DNA from: an uncultured Paracoccaceae bacterium
Lineage (GTDB): Bacteria > Pseudomonadota > Alphaproteobacteria > Rhodobacterales > Rhodobacteraceae
Direction: 5' to 3'
DNA length: 64,000 nt
Assembly (NCBI GenBank): GCA_947497185.1
Contig: CANMFL010000002.1
Location: 434,001-498,000 of the forward strand
Shown: positions 30,429 to 38,444 of the stretch, one piece after another
Position numbering within the stretch: position 1 is the first letter of the stretch
How the letters are laid out: every line of letters starts with the position of its first letter
The notes under the pieces: model-generated
Databases searched by the model: none
What the model saw: the letters and a program-made list of their open reading frames with translations, nothing else
Told to the model about the DNA's origin: nothing
Program-made: the position numbers and the translations under genes

Positions 30429-31324
30429 TTATTCGGAAACGGAGAAGATGCCGACTTCTATTGTCTCAAGAGGAACTAGTTCGCCTTCGAACCGAGCACC
30501 ATCTGGCACGATAGTGACGATTTCAACTGCACCAATTGCGCCAGTCGCATTTGAACCTGTGAGCAGCCCTTCAAACGAGCCAGTCAGCGTGGCGTCATTG
30601 TCATCCCAGTCCGTACGCTGCCCACCAGTTGTCGCGCCTGCAAAACCACCAAAACCGTCGATTGTCGAAGTTTCAAAAACGATATCAGTAAATTCTAGCG
30701 AACTTGATGGTATATTTGTGAGTCTATTTCTAAGAATCCGGTCGGTGATTTTCCCGCTGACCGTTTGATCTGCGAAATCGACCGATAATTCTGCGTCACC
30801 AGAAAAGAAATAGAGTACAAGAAGCGGTATTACGCCGTCACCTTCGCCTCGTTGCCAATATCCGTAATAATCTCCTAACATAGTTGCTTGCCCAACCTGC
30901 GGGACGGCGGTGTCAGTCAAACGCTCAAGTACCAAGCCGCCATTATCGCTGAGGTTTTCGAACGCTAGTACAGCGATGGCATCGTCAGATTGTGCTTTCG
31001 CACCGTAGATCCGATTTTCGGGGTAATGCCGCACTGTGCCGTCCGTGTTAGTAAAGGAATAAGAAACCTTATCAGTATCTTCTAAATGTTCGATCAAGCC
31101 GTTTCCAAGTTCCCCATTTGTCGTCAGGTTCGTCTCCTCGACACCATTCAACACAAAAACCGTCTCGCCAGTCGCTTTGTCGACGGAAAGTTCTAGCGTG
31201 CCGTTGAGCTGCTCGCTTGCGTTGACAGAGACGGCCATCGGGCGCGGTGCTGGCACCAAGGGACTGCTGCTGCCGCTGCCGCAAGCGGCAGCGGCAGGGG
31301 GCTGAGAAGGAAGAAACGTGTCAT
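30429..31324 (-). pseudogene. Frameshifted lipoprotein gene, paralogue of 31399-32292
   Basis: The body (276 residues from an in-frame TTG at 31259) is a beta-rich protein resembling the eight-stranded TbpB-like barrel domain, with GGFAGATTGG and TLTGSFEGLLTGSNATGAIGAVEI near the end and C-terminal GIFSVSE. The matching signal sequence starts at ATG 31324 (MTRFFLLSPL) but is out of frame: compared with the intact copy, one base is missing inside the lipobox region (31285-31297), and the body frame is closed upstream by a TAG. The product would therefore lose its lipoprotein signal. It could be a recent pseudogene or a sequence error. Upstream, 31325-31362 is AT-rich and may hold a promoter. 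Confidence 0.8.
31270..31297. repeat. Perfect 28-bp palindrome at the frameshift
   Basis: CTGCCGCTGCCGC, AA, GCGGCAGCGGCAG. In the intact paralogue (32237-32265) the right arm reads GCGGCCAGAAGCAG, one base longer and only partly complementary. The palindrome coincides exactly with the frame disruption. Confidence 0.9.
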
Positions 31325-31362
31325 GATGGTCCTATAAGTTTATATAATCGTTAAGGAAAATG

Positions 31363-31383
31363 AGTCAGGCTTGTTGCCTGACT
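31363..31383 (-). terminator. Hairpin after the intact lipoprotein gene
   Basis: AGTCAGGC, TTGTT, GCCTGACT, 8-bp stem 15 nt past the stop; followed on the minus strand by CATTTTCC. It separates the two paralogues transcriptionally. Confidence 0.65.
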
Positions 31384-31398
31384 GCTGGGTTTGGGAGG

Positions 31399-32292
31399 TT
31401 ATTCGGAAACGGAGAAGATGCCGGTTTCAACCCTATCTCTCGGAAGAGCAACTCCGTCTACTTCCTGACCCTCTGGGTCAGCTGTGATCATCTCGACGGC
31501 ACCTATTGCGCCTGTCGCCTCTGATCCCGTGAGCAGACCCTCAAACGAACCTGTCACTGTGGCGTCGTCGAATCCTGAAGACGTGTGTCGCCCGCCAGTT
31601 GCAGTACCAGAAAAACGACCAAAACCGTCTATCGCAGTGTCTTCGAGAGCCACATCAGTAAGTTGGGAGCCCGGTGCATTTGTTTTAAGGTTGTGGAGTG
31701 ATCTGCTTGTGATTGCTCCACTGACCGTGCTGTTCGCAAAGTCCACAATGAGTTTAGCATCGCCGGTTATGGGATTCAGCACAAGCTGCGAGGGCAGATG
31801 TGCTCCTTCGTTGCCGACCTGCCAATAGCCGAAATAATCGCCTGACATCTCGGCGTTACCAAACTCTGGCACAGCAGTATCGCTTAAACGTTCGAGGACC
31901 AATGCGCCTGTATCGGCGACGTTTTCAATTGTGAGAACCGCGATGGCATCATCTGATTGAGCTTTTGCGCCAAAAATACGATTTCCATCAAGGGTCAGCC
32001 AATCGCCCTGAACTCCTAAAGCCGAATATGACACGGTATCTTCATCTGTGAAGTATTTAACGTTCCCGTTCCCAAATTCCGCATCAGTCGTCAGGTTCGT
32101 CTCCTCGACACCATTCAACACAAAAACCGTCTCGCCAGTCGCTTTGTCGACGGATAGGTCTAGCGCGCCGTTGAGCTGCTCGCTTGCGTTGACAGAGACG
32201 GCCATCGGGCGCGGTGCTGGCACCAAGGGACTGCTGCTACCGCTGCCGCAAGCGGCCAGAAGCAGGGGGCTGAGAAGGAGGAAACGTGTCAT
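31399..32292 (-). CDS. Putative outer-membrane lipoprotein with TbpB-like barrel domain
   Basis: 297 residues. Signal peptide MTRFLLLSPLLLAACGSGSS with a clear lipobox (LAAC, Cys15), then a Ser/Pro linker. The rest is beta-rich without helices: VFVLNGVEETNLTT, RIFGAKAQSDDAIAVLTIEN, GDYFGYWQVGNEG, and a C-terminal part with GFGRFSGTATGG and TVTGSFEGLLTGSEATGAIGAVE that resembles the barrel of transferrin-binding protein B-like lipoproteins. No ligand is implied: related folds are used for many surface tasks. It has a frameshifted tandem paralogue downstream; the first 55 or so codons are nearly identical in DNA, the rest has diverged. Confidence 0.75.
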   Translation of the reverse strand: MTRFLLLSPLLLAACGSGSSSPLVPAPRPMAVSVNASEQLNGALDLSVDKATGETVFVLNGVEETNLTTDAEFGNGNVKYFTDEDTVSYSALGVQGDWLTLDGNRIFGAKAQSDDAIAVLTIENVADTGALVLERLSDTAVPEFGNAEMSGDYFGYWQVGNEGAHLPSQLVLNPITGDAKLIVDFANSTVSGAITSRSLHNLKTNAPGSQLTDVALEDTAIDGFGRFSGTATGGRHTSSGFDDATVTGSFEGLLTGSEATGAIGAVEMITADPEGQEVDGVALPRDRVETGIFSVSE

Positions 32293-32349
32293 GGTTGATA
32301 AGCCTTTTACTAAGAATAATCGTGATTAGAGCGACGTTAGCAATCTGAT

Positions 32350-33090
32350 TTACATCTTACAATTGTGTTTGCGTGTTCGTCGAAACCTTGCGGTGCATGA
32401 ATAGCGTTTTTGCAAGCCTATGATGGCCAGAAGTGACCCGAGTAGCAATCCGGATGCGGGGACGGGGACGGGGCTGGGGATCGGTCTGTCGGTGACGGGC
32501 AGCGGTCGGCCATCGACGGGCGGAATCAGGTAGGAGACGGTCTCGGGCGCGAATTTCTGTGATGTTGGGACACCATATTGGTTGACGATATAGGGCCGCA
32601 ACCGGCTGGATGTGGGGATGCCCGTGGACTGGATGATCCGTGCGCGGTCAATGATCGGGGGCCAGAATGCGCGGGTTGTGGTGTCTTTGGACCGAGGACG
32701 CGACACGACAATTTCACTGCGGCAATGGTCGGCGTAACGGCTGTAGTAGTCTTCCCATTCTTCGTGAAAACGGGCCAAAATAGGTTCTGTTCCAGTGATT
32801 TGCGACAGTTCAGGACGGGACAATGCGCGTGCGCATGGATCTGGCAAGCAGGTGCGGGGCAGGCGGGTTTTACCGGAGAGCGAGAACGCAATCGCCGCGC
32901 TGCCGTCCTCGCCATCTTCGAAATAGGCGGACGGAATGCAGCGATATCCCAGCGCGTCGATCTCCAGAATATCGTCGAGTTCGATCTGCGCGGCGAAGGC
33001 CTGATCGGTGGGGGCGAGGCAAAGCAAAAGGCTGGCCGAAATGGCCAAAACTGCGTTTCCGATACGCGATGCCTTTGCGCGTCCACTCAA
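32350..33090 (-). CDS. Secreted protein with VPLPA-CTERM-like sorting signal
   Basis: 246 residues. TTG start with GGAAAGG upstream. Signal peptide (AVLAISASLLLCLAPTDQAFAAQ), a mature domain of unknown fold with six cysteines (e.g. YRCIPS, RTCLPDPCARA, DHCRSE), then a Pro-rich linker (RPIPSPVPVPASG), hydrophobic helix LLLGSLLAIIGL and basic end QKRYS. This tripartite C-terminus resembles VPLPA-CTERM, the sorting signal cut by an exosortase in Rhodobacteraceae. The tail continues about 15 residues beyond the usual basic cluster and has two further cysteines. Exosortase is not in the window. Confidence 0.7.
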   Translation of the reverse strand: MSGRAKASRIGNAVLAISASLLLCLAPTDQAFAAQIELDDILEIDALGYRCIPSAYFEDGEDGSAAIAFSLSGKTRLPRTCLPDPCARALSRPELSQITGTEPILARFHEEWEDYYSRYADHCRSEIVVSRPRSKDTTTRAFWPPIIDRARIIQSTGIPTSSRLRPYIVNQYGVPTSQKFAPETVSYLIPPVDGRPLPVTDRPIPSPVPVPASGLLLGSLLAIIGLQKRYSCTARFRRTRKHNCKM

Positions 33091-33133
33091 ATCACTGACC
33101 TTTCCGGTCGTTTTATGAGCGCCGTTAAAGCGG

Positions 33134-33149
33134 TTAACTATGTCCTAAC
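33134..33149 (-). promoter_or_regulatory. Near-match to a CtrA box
   Basis: TTAA CTATGTC CTAAC, one mismatch to TTAA-N7-TTAAC, about 44 nt upstream of the sorting-signal protein start. Chance occurrence is possible. Confidence 0.25.
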
Positions 33150-33230
33150 GATGGAGTTTGTCGGGTGGAATTGTCACCGCGGGGTGGTTTTTTGACGATG
33201 TGGGGCGGGTGCTCTTGGTGTTCGGTCGGA

Positions 33231-35108
33231 TCAGGCTGGTTCTTCGCCGTCAAAAATTGTTCGCAATGCCCCGCGTAAAGCGCGTGCTTGCAACGGCTCC
33301 GTCAGGTGCGGGGCAGCGGCGTAGCCCATGCGGTCCATTGCGGCGGCTTCTTGCGGGTGCGGCGGGTCGCGGAACGATCTCAATACCAATCCGGCGAGTT
33401 TTCGTTTGCTGCCGCTTGCTTCGCCGAGTTTTACGAGTGCGGGGAGGAGCACCTGTTCGATAGCGTTGAAATCGGTGCCGAGTGGGAAGTCGGGCAGCAG
33501 CGATTTGCGGTGCGGCTGTAACCACTTTGTTAATGTTTCGGGTGTATTTTGGCGGTGCGCGTCGGGAATTTGCCAGTCCTGCGCCAGTTTACCTGCGGAT
33601 TTCGCTTTGTCCGCTAATGCGTCTTGAAAACGGCTGTCCGTGATGCAGATCAGCCGTTTGATCACCTCTTCGTCGGTCTGTCCGCGCAGGAACGCGGCAC
33701 CGTATTCAGTCACCACGATATCGCGCATGTGGCGCGGCACCGTTGTTAGGGGGAGTTGCCAAACGATATTTGACGACACGGACCCACCGCTGTTGCGCGT
33801 TGCGGGTAGGGTTAAAATGGCGTGCGCGTCGTCGAGCGCGAAGGCCTGTTCGAAGAAATTGAACTGGCCGCCGACACCACTGACGACTTGACCGGGTTTG
33901 GCGGAATCCGACATGGCGTCGCCCAACACGCTGACTTGCATTGCGCCGTTGATGAACCGCGCATGGGCCCGCGCAGCGCGTTTCGCGGTCTCGTCACCGT
34001 AAAGCGCATTGGTGAAACTGACGGGTTTCATCTGGATTTTAGCGCGTTCGTCAGCGGGCATGGCGCGAAGGCGTTGATACATATCGCGGGCTTCGACAAA
34101 GAACCCCGCGTGGACCACGGCACCGTCCACTTCACGGCGCAAAACGCCGCCCTCAAAGAGCGCAAGCAGCCCGCCGACGAGCATTTCGGTCACTGCATAT
34201 AGGCCCTTGATAAAGGGTGCGGTGTTATCGCCGGACAGGGGAAAAGGCGCGTTGGCATAGATTTGATCCAAGGCGCTTTTGTCACGCAGCAATAGCGCGT
34301 TTGCGACCGCATCGCCAATCGCGCCGATCCCGATTTGCAGCGTTCCGCCATCCCGCACCAAGCGTGAGGTGTGCAGCCCAATCGCGTGTTGGGCATCGGA
34401 AACGGGGCGGCGCACGGCAGAAAACAGATCGATTTGTTCAGGCGGATCAAGCACCATCGCGATGTCCGAGGCAGGGACGATTGCATCACGGTCCATAAAG
34501 GGCAGCGCGTCGTTGCGTTCCGCCACGGCCATGAAATCCAACGCGCCAGCCGCGCGCATCGTGAAAAGGTCAGCGGAAATATCTGTATTGCACGACATGC
34601 TAAAGCGATCGCCGTGCTGCGGCATTAACTGCGCCAGTACATTGGGACGTTGGGCCGTTAACACATCGCGGGCGTAGGTATAGTTCGCGGCGATGTAGTG
34701 CCGCTGTGCGTAGTCATTGCCCAGCCAAGTACCAGCCTGAAAGAAAAATTCGGATACGACGATATTGTCGGGCGAGGTGCCGTCGTTAATCATGTCAGCA
34801 TAGAGAAGGGACGGGGTTGTCCCGAACAGGCGGTCCATTGCAGGGGGCAAGAAACGCTTTTCGATGTCGGATTTCGGGTCGGGGCGTTGTAGGGTCAGCG
34901 CCGTAAAAATTTTCAATTTCAATGCGCTGTCAGCCAAAGCTGCGCGGGTCAATGCGTTCACAATCGTGACGGGCTTGCCAAGGCCCAGCGGCAAGGCCAA
35001 TCGAATTTCGCCGCCGACGCGATCATAAATCTCGCGGGCCATCGCGTCGGCGTCTGTGTGAATTTGCGGCGTATCAGGCAAGGCTGGACCAGCCTTCGTC
35101 GGGCGCAA
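33231..35108 (-). CDS. Acetyl-CoA hydrolase/transferase family protein
   Basis: 625 residues if started at TTG 35108, which overlaps the preceding gene by 35 nt; ATG 35042 is an alternative but would remove residues (IHTDADA) that look part of the family N-terminus. Early LALPLGLGKPVTIVNAL, then LQIGIGAIGDAVANALLL and the C-terminal half with DAMSDSAKPGQVVSGVGGQFNF and DIVVTEYGAAFLRGQTDEE are acetyl-CoA hydrolase/CoA-transferase motifs. It likely moves CoA between acyl-CoA and a carboxylate, or hydrolyses acyl-CoA. Last gene of the beta-oxidation operon, so it may recycle CoA from the end products. Confidence 0.83.
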   Translation of the reverse strand: MRPTKAGPALPDTPQIHTDADAMAREIYDRVGGEIRLALPLGLGKPVTIVNALTRAALADSALKLKIFTALTLQRPDPKSDIEKRFLPPAMDRLFGTTPSLLYADMINDGTSPDNIVVSEFFFQAGTWLGNDYAQRHYIAANYTYARDVLTAQRPNVLAQLMPQHGDRFSMSCNTDISADLFTMRAAGALDFMAVAERNDALPFMDRDAIVPASDIAMVLDPPEQIDLFSAVRRPVSDAQHAIGLHTSRLVRDGGTLQIGIGAIGDAVANALLLRDKSALDQIYANAPFPLSGDNTAPFIKGLYAVTEMLVGGLLALFEGGVLRREVDGAVVHAGFFVEARDMYQRLRAMPADERAKIQMKPVSFTNALYGDETAKRAARAHARFINGAMQVSVLGDAMSDSAKPGQVVSGVGGQFNFFEQAFALDDAHAILTLPATRNSGGSVSSNIVWQLPLTTVPRHMRDIVVTEYGAAFLRGQTDEEVIKRLICITDSRFQDALADKAKSAGKLAQDWQIPDAHRQNTPETLTKWLQPHRKSLLPDFPLGTDFNAIEQVLLPALVKLGEASGSKRKLAGLVLRSFRDPPHPQEAAAMDRMGYAAAPHLTEPLQARALRGALRTIFDGEEPA

Positions 35109-37149
35109 ATCGTGGTCCGTGATCGCGTTCCAGTGCCTTTAACGCTTCCGTAACGTCGTTAATTCCACGTGCACGGGCGTAGTGCATCGGTCCGCCGCGA
35201 AACGGCGCCCAGCCTGTTGCAAAGATCATCGCGCCATCAATTTGGTCTTCGGTTTCCACGACGCCTTCGCGAAGGATTTCGACGCAGGCGTTTAACATTG
35301 GCAGGATCAAGCGGTCAGTCAGATCGGCGGGCGCATCGTCGAGATCTGCATCTGGGCGCGGTGTACCGTCTGACCAATCGTAGAAACCTGCGCCGGATTT
35401 CTTGCCGAGTTTACCCTCGTTCACCCAAGCGCGTAAGTCGTCGCTGATCGGCGGCATCGGTTTGTCGAGGCTCTTGGACAAGCTTTCCGCGACGTGCAAG
35501 CCGACGTCGAGACCTACCTGATCGGCCAAGGCGACCGGCCCCATCGGCATCCCGAAACGCAACGCGGCGGTGTCGATGACCTCTTTCGAGACGCCTTCGT
35601 CCATCAGCACCATCGCCTCTAACATGTAGGGGACGAGGGCGCGGTTCACCACGAAGCCGGGGTAGTTGGTGACAGTCACGGGCAGTTTGCCGATCTCGCC
35701 ACAAAAGGCTGCGAGGCGTTGTGCGGTCTTGTCACTGGTGGCGGTGCCTTTGATGACTTCGACGAGATCAATGCGCGAGACCGGGTTGAAAAAGTGTAAG
35801 CCCGCGAAGTCGCCTTGCGTCGGTGCAAAGGCGGCTAAATCGTCGATAGACAGACTGGATGTGTTGGTCGCGAGGATCGCCCCCTTTTTCAGTTTGCCAG
35901 CCAGCCCTTTGTAGATTTTCTCTTTCAAATCCTGCGTTTCGGTCGCAGCCTCGATCACCAGATCGGCGCGGGCCAACCCGTATCCTTTGGAATCAGGCAT
36001 CAGACGATCCAGTGCATCGCGTGTTTCGATCCCAGTCAGGTGTTTGTCTTTGCAAATCTGCGCGGCTTTTTTGATCGCGCGGCCCAAAGGCGCGGTTTCA
36101 ACATCTCCGAGCGTCACGATCTTGCCTTTGATCGCGGCTGCTGCCGCGATTTCGGTGCCCATCGCACCTGCGCCGATGACATGCACATGCGCAATGTCGT
36201 CGTCGCCACGGCCCGCGTCTTTTAGCTTTTGACGCAAGAAAAACACGCGGCGCAGGTTTTGGGACGTGTCCGATTTCAGCAATGTGGCAAAGCTTTCGAT
36301 CTCGGCCTTTTGCATCGCGTCGGGGTCGTCGCCGTGGTCTTCCCACAGATCAATCAAGGCGTGCGGGGCAGGGTAATGCTGTCGCGGTGCTTTTTTCTCG
36401 GTCTCTTTGCGCATTTGACGGGCGGCTAGACTGCGGGCCTGATCCAGCCCGAATGCGCGGGATGCGATGCTGGGTGCGTGCTTGTCGACCTTGCCGTCAA
36501 CCACAGCCGCCACCGCCGCCGCGACGTGCCGTTCTTCGACGATCACGTCAGCAATCCCTTGGGATTTCGCGCGTTTGGTGTGGGCGGTTTTGCCCGTGAG
36601 CATCATCGTCATCGCGTCTGTCGCACCGATCAAGGCGGGCAGGCGGAACGTCCCGCCTAGGCCGGGGTGCAGCCCGAGTTGAACCTCGGGAAAGCCGAAT
36701 GACGCGCCCGCCACCGCGATCCGGTAGTCGCAGGCCAGTGCCAATTCGAACCCTGCGCCAAGTGCCGCACCGTGGACGATGCAGATTGTCGGGCAGGTCA
36801 GTGCAGCGATCCGGTCAAGCACGTCGTGGGCTTGTTTCAGCAAATCAACCGCGCCGTCGTCGGTCATGGCTTTGAAGCTCGCGATATCCGCGCCTGCGGC
36901 AAAACCTGCATCTTTGGCCGAGCGGATTACCACTGCGGCGGGCAGTTCAGCCTCGGCTGCTGCGATGTGACTGTCCAACTCGCGGATCACATCTTCGGAA
37001 ATTGTATTGGTGCTGGTGTCTCGTTTGTCGAGCACGAGCCAAAGCACGCCAGCCGCATCGCGACCTGTGCGCCAGTGCCCTTCAGCGGTGCCAACTGGCC
37101 CTAGTTCGCGTTTGGTTTCGCCTAAGAATTCAAGAACATGTCCGGTCAT
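35074..37149 (-). CDS. fadJ: Bifunctional enoyl-CoA hydratase / 3-hydroxyacyl-CoA dehydrogenase
   Basis: 691 residues from ATG 37149, which overlaps the thiolase stop by 4 nt. N-terminal crotonase domain (about 15-200; SAKDAGFAAGADIASF, HGAALGAGFELALACDYRIA, FPEVQLGLHPGLGGTFRLP) followed by NAD-binding 3-hydroxyacyl-CoA dehydrogenase (VHVIGAGAMGTEIAAAAA, TNTSSLSIDDLA, LHFFNPVSRIDLVEVI, NYPGFVVNRAL) and its C-terminal dimerisation domain. Carries out steps 2 and 3 of fatty-acid beta-oxidation. FadB and FadJ cannot be told apart here; the symbol is approximate. Confidence 0.92.
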   Translation of the reverse strand: MTGHVLEFLGETKRELGPVGTAEGHWRTGRDAAGVLWLVLDKRDTSTNTISEDVIRELDSHIAAAEAELPAAVVIRSAKDAGFAAGADIASFKAMTDDGAVDLLKQAHDVLDRIAALTCPTICIVHGAALGAGFELALACDYRIAVAGASFGFPEVQLGLHPGLGGTFRLPALIGATDAMTMMLTGKTAHTKRAKSQGIADVIVEERHVAAAVAAVVDGKVDKHAPSIASRAFGLDQARSLAARQMRKETEKKAPRQHYPAPHALIDLWEDHGDDPDAMQKAEIESFATLLKSDTSQNLRRVFFLRQKLKDAGRGDDDIAHVHVIGAGAMGTEIAAAAAIKGKIVTLGDVETAPLGRAIKKAAQICKDKHLTGIETRDALDRLMPDSKGYGLARADLVIEAATETQDLKEKIYKGLAGKLKKGAILATNTSSLSIDDLAAFAPTQGDFAGLHFFNPVSRIDLVEVIKGTATSDKTAQRLAAFCGEIGKLPVTVTNYPGFVVNRALVPYMLEAMVLMDEGVSKEVIDTAALRFGMPMGPVALADQVGLDVGLHVAESLSKSLDKPMPPISDDLRAWVNEGKLGKKSGAGFYDWSDGTPRPDADLDDAPADLTDRLILPMLNACVEILREGVVETEDQIDGAMIFATGWAPFRGGPMHYARARGINDVTEALKALERDHGPRFAPDEGWSSLA

Positions 37150-38444
37150 ACCGCTGCCTCCAACAACATAGCGCCGCCTAATCCGCCGCCGATACATTCC
37201 GTGGCGATCCCACGTTTTGCACCGCGCTGTTTCATGGCGTTTGCCAAGTGCAGCACGATGCGGTTGCCGCTTGTGCCGACGGGGTGGCCGAGTGAAATAG
37301 CACCACCATCGACGTTTAATTTGTCTCGGTCGATCCGGCCAAACGCTGCGTCGTAGCCCAGCACGTCGCGGCAGAAATCATCGTCGTTCCATGCGGCAAG
37401 GCAGGATAGCACCTGTGCCGCGAAGGCTTCGTTTAATTCCCACAGATCGACGTCGTCCTTGGCCATGTTGTGGCGCTGCAAGATCGGCGTGGACGACAAA
37501 ACGGGACCAAGCCCCATGATCGACGGATCAAGGCCCGCCCATTCACTGTCCGTGATTTCTGCGAGCGGCTCTAATCCGTGCAAATCGACGGCCTTTTGCG
37601 AGGCAAGGATGCACCAGCTTGCGCCGTCGGTGATCTGGCTGGAATTGCCTGCGGTGACTTGGCCGTAGGGTGGCTCAAATACCGGTTTCGGTTTAGCTAA
37701 TCCCTCCATATCGCTGTCGGGGCGCACCCCATCGTCGTGGTCATAGACGGTGCCGTCGCGGTCAAATGCGGGCATGACTTCGTCGTCGAGCCGCCCGTCG
37801 TTTTGTGCGGCAGTAAGGCGGTGGTGGCTTTGCATCGCGTAGGTGTCGGCGGTTTTGCGGTCGATGCCAAAGCGGTGCGCGAGGATTTCTGCGGTTTGTC
37901 CCATCGACAGGGTTGTGATCGGATCGGTCAATCCGCGTTCTAGGCCCACGACAGGTTTAAAGAACTCGGGACGAATACCTGCCATCGCTTTGGCCTGATC
38001 CATCGGTCCTTTGGCCGCGTTCATCCGCCCGAACCATTCCACGGCAGAGGACCGCAATGTCAGCGGCGCGTGGCTTAACGCTTCGGCACCGCCTGCGAGG
38101 ATCATTTGGTGACTGCCGGATTGAATGTAGCGGTAGGCGGTGTCGAGACTTTGCATCCCTGAGCCACAGTTGATCTGTGTCGAAAAGGCGACGGTTTCTT
38201 CGGGCAATCCCAGACGCAAGGACGCCACGCGCGCGGGGTTCATCTCATCCGCGATCACGTTGACGCAGCCAAGGATCACCAGATCCAGCGCTGCGCGGTC
38301 AAACGGTTGCCGCGCCAGTAGCGGCCTGCCACATTGCACGGCCAAATCAACAGGCGTGAATGGGCCAGGGCCGCTGCGGGCTTTGAGGAACGGGGTGCGT
38401 GCGCCATCAACGAGGAAAACGCGCTGTTTTTGGTGTGTGGTCAT
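37146..38444 (-). CDS. fadI: Acetyl-CoA acyltransferase (thiolase)
   Basis: 432 residues from ATG 38444 (MTTHQKQRVFLVDGARTPF); the long upstream frame overlaps the acyl-CoA dehydrogenase and is not coding. Thiolase features: active-site cysteine in INCGSGMQSLDTAY, NGSQITDGA-like segment AGNSSQITDGASWCI, NEAFAAQVLSC, and the C-terminal GGAISLGHPVGTSGNRI with ECIGGGLGGAMLLE (second catalytic Cys is in the TECIGGG motif). Catalyses thiolytic cleavage of 3-ketoacyl-CoA. Coupled to both neighbours by 4-nt overlaps. Confidence 0.92.
   Translation of the reverse strand: MTTHQKQRVFLVDGARTPFLKARSGPGPFTPVDLAVQCGRPLLARQPFDRAALDLVILGCVNVIADEMNPARVASLRLGLPEETVAFSTQINCGSGMQSLDTAYRYIQSGSHQMILAGGAEALSHAPLTLRSSAVEWFGRMNAAKGPMDQAKAMAGIRPEFFKPVVGLERGLTDPITTLSMGQTAEILAHRFGIDRKTADTYAMQSHHRLTAAQNDGRLDDEVMPAFDRDGTVYDHDDGVRPDSDMEGLAKPKPVFEPPYGQVTAGNSSQITDGASWCILASQKAVDLHGLEPLAEITDSEWAGLDPSIMGLGPVLSSTPILQRHNMAKDDVDLWELNEAFAAQVLSCLAAWNDDDFCRDVLGYDAAFGRIDRDKLNVDGGAISLGHPVGTSGNRIVLHLANAMKQRGAKRGIATECIGGGLGGAMLLEAAV

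Noticed and set aside
31264..31297. Phase-variable simple repeat in the broken lipoprotein gene
   Set aside because: Only two CTGCCG units; too short for slippage-driven phase variation. The palindrome explanation fits better.
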